Shown here: positions 36,340-44,366 of the stretch, in pieces
Position numbering within the stretch: the first letter of the stretch is position 1
How the letters are laid out: each line of letters begins with the position of its first letter
DNA from: Bradyrhizobium sp.
Lineage (GTDB): Bacteria; Pseudomonadota; Alphaproteobacteria; Rhizobiales; Xanthobacteraceae
DNA: 44,923 nucleotides
Direction of reading: 5' to 3'
NCBI RefSeq assembly: GCF_019244115.1
Contig: NZ_JAFATE010000314.1
Location: forward strand, 1 to 44,923
Made by a program: the position numbers and the translations under genes
The notes under the pieces: model-generated
Told to the model about the DNA's origin: nothing
Database searches by the model: none
Seen by the model: only the letters and a program-made list of their open reading frames with translations

Positions 36340-38706
36340 ATGGTGCGTGTCGGCAGTCAGCGCCGGCCTATTGCGACCGTACCTGGACTTTGTGCGATCG
36401 CGGCGGCGCTTTGCGCGATCAGCCTCTTGGCATCTTGCAACTCCGCGACATTTGGGACCACCGGAAACACGGCTCCCGCCGATATCGACGTGCTCGACAA
36501 GGTGCGTTCGCTGGACATCATGCCCCGCCAGGCACAGGGCGTGAACGGCTCACAGCCCGGGATGAACGGCCGAAGCCAGGCTGCCGTGTATGAAGGAACC
36601 GTCGTAGCGGACGTTCCCGATGCGCGGGTGCAGCGCACATCGAGCGGCAACGGCTACGATCTCAATTTCGAGAACACGCCGGTCGCGACCGTTGCCAAGG
36701 TGGTACTCGGCGACATCATGAACACCGGCTACACCATCGATCCGCGGGTGCAGGGCACGGTCAGCCTGGTCTCGGTGCGGCCGGTCGCCAAATCCGACAT
36801 CATTTTCGTGCTCGAGAGCGCCCTCAGGCTGAGTGGCGTGGTGCTGGTGCGCGACGTCAGCGGTTATCGCCTGTCGCCGCTCGGCGATGCCATCGGCTCC
36901 GGCCGGGTCGATGCGAACGCAGGGAGTCCGGAACCCGGCTACGGCGTCTCCATCGTGCCGCTGCAATATGTGTCGGCGCAGACCATTTTGAAACTGCTCG
37001 ATTCCTTTGCGACCAGGCCGGGCAGCGTGCGCGCCGACACGACGCGCAATCTGCTCATGATCCAGGGCACCGGCACCGAGCGGCAGTCGGCGGTCGAAAC
37101 CGTGATGAGCTTCGATGTCGACTGGATGCGCGGCCAGTCCGTCGGCATCTACCCGCTCGCCAACTCGGCGCCCGAACCGATCATCTCCGAACTGGAAAAG
37201 ATCATGGACTCCGGTGAAAGCGGCCTCAGCCAGAATCTCGTCAAGCTGCAGGCCATCGCCCGGCTGAATGCCATCCTGGTGGTCAGCCGCAAGCCGGCGC
37301 TGCTGCAGACCGCCGCGACCTGGATCAGGCGGCTCGACCGAGGTGACATGGCGCGCAACACCGTTCACGTCTACCATGTCCGCTTTGGCGAAGCGCGCCA
37401 GATGGCCCGGGTCCTGACCGACATGTTCATCGGCGGATCACAATCCTCGCTCGACAATGCCGACAACGAGATTGCGCCTGGATCCGGCTCGTCGGCGACA
37501 TCGAGCGTTGCCGACCGGCTGTCGCTGAATACGAACAACTCCTCCGCCGGTGGCAATTCGCAGTCTTCACCAGGCAGCTTTGCCTCGCGCTTTCAATCCG
37601 CTACGGGCGGCGGCACATCGGGGTTTGGCCAATCGTCGCAAACGGCCCAAACCGCCGCCGGATCGCAATCGGCGGCGGGCGGCGCGCTCGACAGCCGCTC
37701 CGCTGGCGGAGGCGGCCAGCCGCCGATGCAGGGCGTGCGCATCACGCCGGATACCGTCAACAACACGCTGCTGATCTATGCGGACCAGGGCAACTATCGG
37801 ATCATCGAGGCTACGCTGCAGCAGATCGACCGGCCGCAATTGCAGGTCGCGATCGATGCGACGATCGCCGAGGTGACGCTCACCAACGAATTGAGCTATG
37901 GCGTGCAGGCGTTCCTGACCAGCAAGAATCTTGGCCTGAAGCCGGACCAGGGCTCGATCCTCAATACGCAGTCGACGGCGCCGCCGGCCACAACCACCAC
38001 GACGGTCAACAATGTCGCGACCACGGTGACCAGCGCCTTCATCAACCGCGCCTTTCCGGGATTCAATTTCCTGATCGGCTCGGAGGCGCAGCCGAGCGCG
38101 ATCCTGGATGCCCTCCACACCGTCACCAGCGTCAAGGTGCTGTCCAACCCATCCCTGGTGGTGATCAACAACCAGGTCGCGACGCTGCAGGTCGGCGACG
38201 TCGTCCCGGTCTCCACCGGCAGCGCCACGGTGCTCACCACCAGCAACACCGTCGTCAACACCATCGATTACCGCAACACCGGCATCATCCTGCGCGTGTC
38301 GCCGCGCATCAATGCCAACGGCAATGTCCGGCTGGAGGTCGAGCAGGAGATCAGCAACGTCTCGCCGCAGACAGCTGCTTCGCTGACGCCGACGGTTTCG
38401 GAACGGCGGGTGAAAAGCTCGATTTCCATCGCCAACGGCCAGACCGTGCTGCTGGCCGGCCTGATCAGCGAACAGCAAAATGGCGCGCGCAACGGCATTC
38501 CCGTGCTCGACGAGATCCAGGGGCTGGGCGACGCCTTCTCGCATCAGGACAAGAAGGGCACGCGGACCGAATTGATCATCTTCATTCGTCCGCAGATCAT
38601 CCGCGACGGCAGCGATGCCCATCACGTCGCCGAAGAGCTGCGGTCGAAACTGCGTGGCAACGTGGGGGCAAGCACCGATGATCTCGTGGTTCACACGACG
38701 CGGTGA
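36340..38706 (+). CDS. gspD: Type II secretion outer-membrane secretin GspD, predicted lipoprotein
   Basis: 788 aa; N-terminal LLASC lipobox, secretin N-domains, Gly/Ser/Gln linker, secretin core VKVLSNPSLVVINNQVATLQVGDVVPV and GIPVLDEIQGLGDAFSHQDKKGTRTELIIFIRPQII. Confidence 0.93.
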   Translation: MVRVGSQRRPIATVPGLCAIAAALCAISLLASCNSATFGTTGNTAPADIDVLDKVRSLDIMPRQAQGVNGSQPGMNGRSQAAVYEGTVVADVPDARVQRTSSGNGYDLNFENTPVATVAKVVLGDIMNTGYTIDPRVQGTVSLVSVRPVAKSDIIFVLESALRLSGVVLVRDVSGYRLSPLGDAIGSGRVDANAGSPEPGYGVSIVPLQYVSAQTILKLLDSFATRPGSVRADTTRNLLMIQGTGTERQSAVETVMSFDVDWMRGQSVGIYPLANSAPEPIISELEKIMDSGESGLSQNLVKLQAIARLNAILVVSRKPALLQTAATWIRRLDRGDMARNTVHVYHVRFGEARQMARVLTDMFIGGSQSSLDNADNEIAPGSGSSATSSVADRLSLNTNNSSAGGNSQSSPGSFASRFQSATGGGTSGFGQSSQTAQTAAGSQSAAGGALDSRSAGGGGQPPMQGVRITPDTVNNTLLIYADQGNYRIIEATLQQIDRPQLQVAIDATIAEVTLTNELSYGVQAFLTSKNLGLKPDQGSILNTQSTAPPATTTTTVNNVATTVTSAFINRAFPGFNFLIGSEAQPSAILDALHTVTSVKVLSNPSLVVINNQVATLQVGDVVPVSTGSATVLTTSNTVVNTIDYRNTGIILRVSPRINANGNVRLEVEQEISNVSPQTAASLTPTVSERRVKSSISIANGQTVLLAGLISEQQNGARNGIPVLDEIQGLGDAFSHQDKKGTRTELIIFIRPQIIRDGSDAHHVAEELRSKLRGNVGASTDDLVVHTTR

Positions 38707-39247
38707 CGGCGTCGCCGCAGGCGCGTCACACCATTTGATAGCGGCGGATGCGCACTGGCGCGTCTGGCTTACGGTCGCGCTGCTCGCAGTATGCTGCGTC
38801 GGACAGCCGGCGCCCGCGCGTGCGGACGCGGTCGCGCGCGCCAACGCCGCCTATGCCCGCGGCGACTTCATCCAGGCGGTCAACCTGTTGACGCCGCCGG
38901 CACTGCATGGAAACGCGCGGGCGCAGGCGTTTCTCGGCTTTCTGTATGAGAACGGCTACGGCGCGCCGCAGGCCTATGTCGCTGCCGCAGATCTTTATAT
39001 GCAGGCGGCGGTCAGCGGTAATCCGTTCGCTCAGTGCATGCTCGGGCTGATGTACGACAAAGGGCATGGCGTGCCGCAGGATTTCGTGCTGGCCTATAAA
39101 TGGCTCGATCTCGCCGCGGCGCGGGCTTCGCTGCGGGAGCGCGATTATTTCTTGCGCCTGCGCAATGCCGTGGCCTCAAAGATGTCGCCGGCGCAGATCG
39201 GCGAAGGACAGCATCTCGCGCTTAGCTGGGCACCGGGCCGATTCTAA
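38678..39247 (+). CDS. Sel1-repeat-containing periplasmic protein
   Basis: Trimmed from ORF 38615..39247; signal peptide ...LLAVCCVGQPAPARA; AQAFLGFLYENGYGAPQAY and AQCMLGLMYDKGHGVPQDFVLAYKWLDLAAA. Confidence 0.78.
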   Translation: MISWFTRRGDGVAAGASHHLIAADAHWRVWLTVALLAVCCVGQPAPARADAVARANAAYARGDFIQAVNLLTPPALHGNARAQAFLGFLYENGYGAPQAYVAAADLYMQAAVSGNPFAQCMLGLMYDKGHGVPQDFVLAYKWLDLAAARASLRERDYFLRLRNAVASKMSPAQIGEGQHLALSWAPGRF

Positions 39248-39266
39248 ATTCATTGCCCGGCACGAC

Positions 39267-39290
39267 AATGTCACGGCGTGCCGCGACATT
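39267..39290. promoter_or_regulatory. 24-bp near-perfect palindrome
   Basis: AATGTCACGGC-GT-GCCGCGACATT, one mismatch between arms. Confidence 0.45.
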
Positions 39291-39400
39291 CATGTGCGTT
39301 CCGGTCAGACGTCACGCCAGCGTCAACGTAGCGCAACACGCCGCACCGTAATCTCTCCATGTCGGACATTTCAGTCTTCACCAGCCGACGTCGGGAGAAC

Positions 39401-41524
39401 ATGATGACAAGATTGAAAGCTCAAATGCGGGCGCCGATCTCCGTTGCGCTCGGCCTGTTCTTTCTCGGTACCGCCTCGCAATCGGCATCGGCCGCCTGCC
39501 AGTTGCATTCGCCGGACGGCCGGATCAAGCATGTGATCAATATCGTTTTCGACAACGTGCATCTGCGGCGTGACAATCCGAACGTTCCCTCCGACCTCGA
39601 ACAGATGCCGAACCTGCTCAACTTCCTGCAGAGCAACGGCGTCGTCAGCGGCAACAACCATACGCCGCTGATCTCGCACACCGCGCACGACATCGTCACC
39701 GGTCTGACCGGCGTCTATGGCGACCGCAACGGTATTCCCGTCGCCAACTCCTACGGCTTCTTCAAGCCGGACGGCAGCGTCGGCTTCTCGAGCTCCTTCC
39801 TGTACTGGACCGCGCTCGGCGGCGACGGCAAACCGGAAATGCTCAACGAACTGGGCAAGACCGCGCCCGCGCCATGGGTGCCCTATACCCGCGCCGGCTG
39901 TGACGTCGGCGCGTTCTCCGTCGCCAATATCGAGTTCGAGCGCGTGCCGGACGACGTGACAACATTCTATGGCGCGGGCAGCCCTCAGGACCTCGCGGTG
40001 CGGGCGGACCTCGCCTCGTCGAGCCCGGCCACCCGCCAGCAGGCGACCACCGACTATCTCGGCATCGCCATCCATTGCGCCGTCGGCAGCAAGCTCTGCC
40101 AAAACGGCTTTGCCGCAAATGATCCCCTGCCCGACGAGCCCAACGGCTATGTCGGCTTCAAGGGCCTGTTCGGCAACATCAACGTGCAGCCGGTGATCTC
40201 GCCATCCGGTCCGGTGAAGGATCTTGATGGCAACGTGATTGCCGACCAGTTCGGCCATCCCGGCTTCCCGAACGGTTTTAGCCCGCTGGCGACGCAATCG
40301 CTCGGCTATGCCGCGACCATGCTCGAATCCGGCGTGCCGGTGGTGTATTTCTACATCGCCGACGCGCATGACAACCGCTCCGCCCCCGGCACCTTCGGCC
40401 CCGGCGAGGCCGGCTACGTCGCGCAGCTCAAGCAGTACGACATCGCGTTCGGAAAATTCTTCGAGCGCCTCGCCAAGGACGGCATCACCAAGGACAATAC
40501 GCTGTTCACGGTGGTGCCCGACGAGAACGATCATTTCGTCGGCAGCGCTCCGACGCCGGCCAATTGCGACGGCATCAAGGTGCCCTGCACCTATGCAAAG
40601 GTCGGCGAGGTCAACGCCCAAATCGATCGTCTCTTGATCACGCAGCGCGCCAACACGACACCGTTCGCGATCCACACCGATGACGCGCCGACCTTCTATC
40701 TCACCGGCAATCCAGCGCCAACCGCCGCCGTCACCCGCACGATGGAGCACGATCTGGATGCGCTGGTCGCGACCAACCCGATCACCGGCAATACCGACAA
40801 GCTGTCGGCGCTGCTGGCCGATCAGGCCGAGATGAAGCTGCTGCACATGGTCACCACGAGCGCCGCACGCACGCCGACGCTGACCATGTTCGGCAACGAA
40901 AATTACTTCTTCGTAACCGTCAGCAAGCCGCCTGCGACGGCTTGCGCGGTTCAGTCCGACTGCGTCTTCGTCGGCTCCGGCTTTGCCTGGAATCACGGCG
41001 ACTTCCAAAGGGACATCACGCGGACCTGGGTCGCGATGGTCGGCCCCGGCGTGAAACAGCTCGGGCGCAATGATGAGGTGTTCACCGATCATGCCGACGT
41101 GCGGCCGACGGTCATGGCGCTGCTCGGCCTCTCCGACGACTATCTGCATGAGGGCCGCGTGGTCGCCGAATGGATCAATGAGCGCGCGCTGCCGGACGGC
41201 ATCCGTGATGCCCGGGAAAACTTCATCGAGCTCGCGCAGGCCTACAAGCAGCTTAATGCCCCGCTCGGCCGGCTCGGCCGCGCGAGCCTCGTCTGGTCGA
41301 ATCGCTCCGTGATCGCGACCGACAAGGTCTATGCGCGCTATCTGAAGGAGATCGGCGACGTCACTGAGGATCGCGACGAACTCGCGGGCCAGATCAAGAC
41401 GGTGCTCGACAACGCGGCATTCCATCATCGTCCGGTCGACGAACGGGCCGAAGACGGGCTTGGCGATCGCGCGAAAAGGCTGATCGACCACGTCGAGGAT
41501 CGCGCCGAACGCGATCGCGACTGA
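39401..41524 (+). CDS. Secreted alkaline-phosphatase-superfamily protein
   Basis: ORF 39359..41524 trimmed to MMTRLKAQ; signal peptide ALGLFFLGTASQSASA; IVFDNVHLRRDN, HTAHDIVTGLTGVYGDRNG, VVPDENDHF, TDHADVRPTVMALLGLSDDY. Confidence 0.82.
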   Translation: MMTRLKAQMRAPISVALGLFFLGTASQSASAACQLHSPDGRIKHVINIVFDNVHLRRDNPNVPSDLEQMPNLLNFLQSNGVVSGNNHTPLISHTAHDIVTGLTGVYGDRNGIPVANSYGFFKPDGSVGFSSSFLYWTALGGDGKPEMLNELGKTAPAPWVPYTRAGCDVGAFSVANIEFERVPDDVTTFYGAGSPQDLAVRADLASSSPATRQQATTDYLGIAIHCAVGSKLCQNGFAANDPLPDEPNGYVGFKGLFGNINVQPVISPSGPVKDLDGNVIADQFGHPGFPNGFSPLATQSLGYAATMLESGVPVVYFYIADAHDNRSAPGTFGPGEAGYVAQLKQYDIAFGKFFERLAKDGITKDNTLFTVVPDENDHFVGSAPTPANCDGIKVPCTYAKVGEVNAQIDRLLITQRANTTPFAIHTDDAPTFYLTGNPAPTAAVTRTMEHDLDALVATNPITGNTDKLSALLADQAEMKLLHMVTTSAARTPTLTMFGNENYFFVTVSKPPATACAVQSDCVFVGSGFAWNHGDFQRDITRTWVAMVGPGVKQLGRNDEVFTDHADVRPTVMALLGLSDDYLHEGRVVAEWINERALPDGIRDARENFIELAQAYKQLNAPLGRLGRASLVWSNRSVIATDKVYARYLKEIGDVTEDRDELAGQIKTVLDNAAFHHRPVDERAEDGLGDRAKRLIDHVEDRAERDRD

Positions 41525-41559
41525 TTTCACGCGCCGCAATAGATCGTCCAACAGGCAGA

Positions 41560-41580
41560 CCCGCCGGCTCAACCGGCGGG
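41560..41580. terminator. Possible bidirectional terminator hairpin between convergent genes
   Basis: Perfect 8-bp stem CCCGCCGG-CTCAA-CCGGCGGG; no strong U-tract. Confidence 0.5.
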
Positions 41581-41612
41581 ACTTGTCCAACTTGGGCTCA
41601 GGATCGGGCTGT

Positions 41613-42245
41613 TCAACCCGCAGGTCCGATCCGAGCCAGCGACGCCGAGATCAGCGTTTGCCTGTGCAACGAGGGATAGACCGTCTCGCGGACGAGCGTC
41701 AGCGTGTCGATGTCGGCGCGGAGTTCCAGCCGCAACGGCGCCACGGTCTCGGGCAGATCGCGCCTGATGCCGCTTGGGTCCGCGTAGCGACAGAGTGTGA
41801 CGTGGATGGTGTCGTAGACCAGCGATTGCTTTGCGCCGGGCGGTAGCACGAGCCGCGAAAACACTCGGCGCGCGCGTGCGACCGATGGCTGGTCATCGGC
41901 CAGCACGACGATTGCGCGCTCGGTAACGCGTATTGTCCGGAAACGAAGCTGGAACGCCGGCACCTCCAGTTGGATGCGCCTGACGGCCTCCTCGGCCTGC
42001 GATCGCATGCTGCGCCAATAGCGGTCCTTGTCGAAAGACAGGTCGCGGGGAGAAACCAGCGAATAGCAAGTCACGTGAAGGCTTTCCGCGGGAGCAACCC
42101 ACAATCCGGACACCACGGTCTGTCGAAGCCGGCGCGAGAATTCCGCCAATGCGCCGCGGACCGCTGCCGGCAATGCGAACTGGGCCTGATAGGACAGGCA
42201 TGATTGCTCCAGAAGCTCATCGCGCTGCGGATTGAATCCCGTCAT
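41613..42245 (-). CDS. 2'-5' RNA ligase / 2H phosphoesterase-like protein
   Basis: 210 aa; two HxT motifs, SLHVTCYSLV and TIHVTLCRYA. Confidence 0.75.
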   Translation of the reverse strand: MTGFNPQRDELLEQSCLSYQAQFALPAAVRGALAEFSRRLRQTVVSGLWVAPAESLHVTCYSLVSPRDLSFDKDRYWRSMRSQAEEAVRRIQLEVPAFQLRFRTIRVTERAIVVLADDQPSVARARRVFSRLVLPPGAKQSLVYDTIHVTLCRYADPSGIRRDLPETVAPLRLELRADIDTLTLVRETVYPSLHRQTLISASLARIGPAG

Positions 42246-42414
42246 CCCTCCCCCTCGCGCTGATCGCGGACCTTACAGCCTTGCATGTCAATCCCCCATC
42301 CCTGATCAGCGCGAAAGCGGCTTTTGCCTTGCCGCGCCGCCATGCGGCGGCCCCTTCGCGGCGGCTGCCCGGCCGTCGCAGGACAATCAGGGATCGAGAA
42401 ACTTGCTTCAACAG

Positions 42415-42450
42415 GTACCTTGCTATACAGTGTACCTTGCTATATAAGGT
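42415..42450 (+). promoter_or_regulatory. Candidate PadR operator overlapping promoter
   Basis: Direct repeat GTACCTTGCTATA at 42415 and 42432 (17-bp spacing); second copy extends to ACCTTGCTATATAAGGT, an inverted repeat. Confidence 0.5.
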
Positions 42451-42481
42451 AAGGCGAAGAGCCAGCGGGCTGTGCGCGTTG

Positions 42482-42808
42482 ATGACGGACTCGGCGAACC
42501 AGATTCAGCTCAAGAAAGGCGCGCTCGAACTGTGCGTGCTCGCCCTCCTGGCGCGGCGCGAGAGCTACGCCTATGAGATCGCGAGCACGCTTGCGGCCGG
42601 CGTCGGCATGAGCGAAGGCACGATCTATCCCCTTATGCGTCGCATGCAGGACGACGGGCTGGTGGATACCCGCCTCGCCGAATCGAGCAGCGGCCCGCCG
42701 CGAAAATACTATCGCCTCACGCCGGCCGGCCGCTCGGCCTTCGCGGCGCAGAAGCGCGAATGGCGAAGTTTTACGGATGCCGTCGATCAGTTGCTGGGAG
42801 ACCGCTGA
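42482..42808 (+). CDS. PadR-family transcriptional regulator
   Basis: 108 aa from ATG 42482; LKKGALELCVLALLARRESYAYEIAS, MSEGTIYPLMRRMQDDGLVDTRLAESSSGPPRKYYRLTPAG. Confidence 0.92.
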   Translation: MTDSANQIQLKKGALELCVLALLARRESYAYEIASTLAAGVGMSEGTIYPLMRRMQDDGLVDTRLAESSSGPPRKYYRLTPAGRSAFAAQKREWRSFTDAVDQLLGDR

Positions 42809-43381
42809 ATGAACCGCGTCGCCTTCTTGACCATTCTCAATGACGGGCTTGCCGGGCTTCCCGCCGACGAGATCGACGACATCCTCGCCGACTACATGTC
42901 GTATTTCGATGAAGCCGAGGCCTCCGGCCGAAGCGAGGCGGAGGTCGCTGCCGCGCTCGGCGATCCCCGGCGGCTGGCGCGGGAACTGCGCGCCGAAACC
43001 GGGCTGCGCCGCTGGGAAAATCGCCGCAGCCTCGGCAATTCCGCAGCCGCCCTGCTGGCGCTCGGCGGATTGGCCGCGGTCGACTTTCTGTTTCTGCTGC
43101 CGGTGCTGTTCACGGTGACGCTGATCATGCTGGTGATCGGTCTCGTCGTCGTCGTGCTCGGCATCGTCGGCATCGGCTTGCTGCTCAGTCTCCTAAAACT
43201 CGGGCACTTCGCCTCGATCGCCGCAATCGTGCTGCGTGCGGTGGCGGGCATCGGGCTGATCGCCGGCAGTGTCGGCGGCGGCGCGCTGCTGCTGCTGGGG
43301 CTCAACGGCGCGGTGAAGATGCTCGGCAATTACGCCCGGCTGCATTACCGGCTGCTCAAGCCGGAACAGGACCAGATTTAA
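42809..43381 (+). CDS. DUF1700/HAAS-domain membrane protein
   Basis: 190 aa; GLPADEIDDILADYMSYFDEAEASGRSEAEVAAALGDPRRLARELRAE followed by TM helices. Confidence 0.85.
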   Translation: MNRVAFLTILNDGLAGLPADEIDDILADYMSYFDEAEASGRSEAEVAAALGDPRRLARELRAETGLRRWENRRSLGNSAAALLALGGLAAVDFLFLLPVLFTVTLIMLVIGLVVVVLGIVGIGLLLSLLKLGHFASIAAIVLRAVAGIGLIAGSVGGGALLLLGLNGAVKMLGNYARLHYRLLKPEQDQI

Positions 43382-43400
43382 CAGGGATCAGAGGTGCGCC

Positions 43401-44321
43401 ATGAACAGACGTCTCATAGGGATTGCGGCGGTGTCGCTGAGCATTGCGGCGGCGTGCGGGATATTCACGGTTCTGACGTCGGCAACGGACTGGATCAACG
43501 GCGACTACCGATCCTGGGCCGCTCCGCTCCGAACCTGCGCATCGGCGAAAAAAGCCGGCGCGGGCGAGCACCGCACCGTCGATCTCGATTGGCTCGGCAG
43601 CAACGCCGTCAAGATCAAGATTCCGGCGCAGGTGCGTTACCAGCCGGGACCCAAGGCAGAGGCAAGCGTCAGCGGTGACGCCGACCTGGTCAGCCATGTG
43701 CGCCTGCGCGATGGCACGCTGGAGTGGGACACGGTGGAATGGGACCGCCTGGTCGACTGTTTCCCGGCGGGCGATCTCGTGATCCAGTTCTCCGGCCCCG
43801 CGGTCACGGCATGGACGCTGAACGGATCGGGTGAACTCGACCTCTCCGACGTCAAGCAGGATGTGCTGCGCATCACCATGCATGGCAGCGGCATCGTGAC
43901 GGCAAGCGGCGAGGTTCGCGAGGCGTCGCTCGAGGCATCCGGCTCCGGCCTTGCCCACCTCGGCCGGCTCGTCACCCAGCAGACCATCGCGAAAATCCAC
44001 GGCAGCGGCGCTCTCGACCTCGCCGACATCAAGCAGGACGTGCTGCGCCTCACGATGCATGGCAGCGGCGTCGTCACCGCCAGCGGAGCGGCCAAAGAAG
44101 TATCGCTCGAGTCCGCTGGCTCCGGCCGCGCCGACCTCGGCCGGCTGATCACCGAACGCGCCAGCGCGCAGGTTTACGGCAGCAGCGACGTCGACCTCGC
44201 GCCGCGCCAGGATGCCGATATCTCCGTCTTCGGAAGTTCGGTGGTGAAACTGCACGGCGCGGCGGCGGCGCGGATCAATTCGCGCGTGTTGGGTTCAGGT
44301 CAGATCAAGCAGATGCCGTAG
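43401..44321 (+). CDS. Head-GIN/DUF2807-domain protein
   Basis: 306 aa; N-terminal TM/signal; repeated GSG-type beta-strand motifs (MHGSGIVTASG, IHGSGALDLAD, VYGSSDVDLA). Confidence 0.78.
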   Translation: MNRRLIGIAAVSLSIAAACGIFTVLTSATDWINGDYRSWAAPLRTCASAKKAGAGEHRTVDLDWLGSNAVKIKIPAQVRYQPGPKAEASVSGDADLVSHVRLRDGTLEWDTVEWDRLVDCFPAGDLVIQFSGPAVTAWTLNGSGELDLSDVKQDVLRITMHGSGIVTASGEVREASLEASGSGLAHLGRLVTQQTIAKIHGSGALDLADIKQDVLRLTMHGSGVVTASGAAKEVSLESAGSGRADLGRLITERASAQVYGSSDVDLAPRQDADISVFGSSVVKLHGAAAARINSRVLGSGQIKQMP

Positions 44322-44366
44322 GCTCTTTGCAGTCGAGCAACCTTGCGCAACAGGGAGGAGAAGTCG

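Noticed and set aside
39371-41590. 739-aa ORF on the minus strand, longer than the sense ORF
   Set aside because: Antisense shadow of the phosphatase gene; composition is Arg/Val/Gly/Asp/His-rich without recognisable domains, whereas the sense frame has a signal peptide and AlkP motifs.
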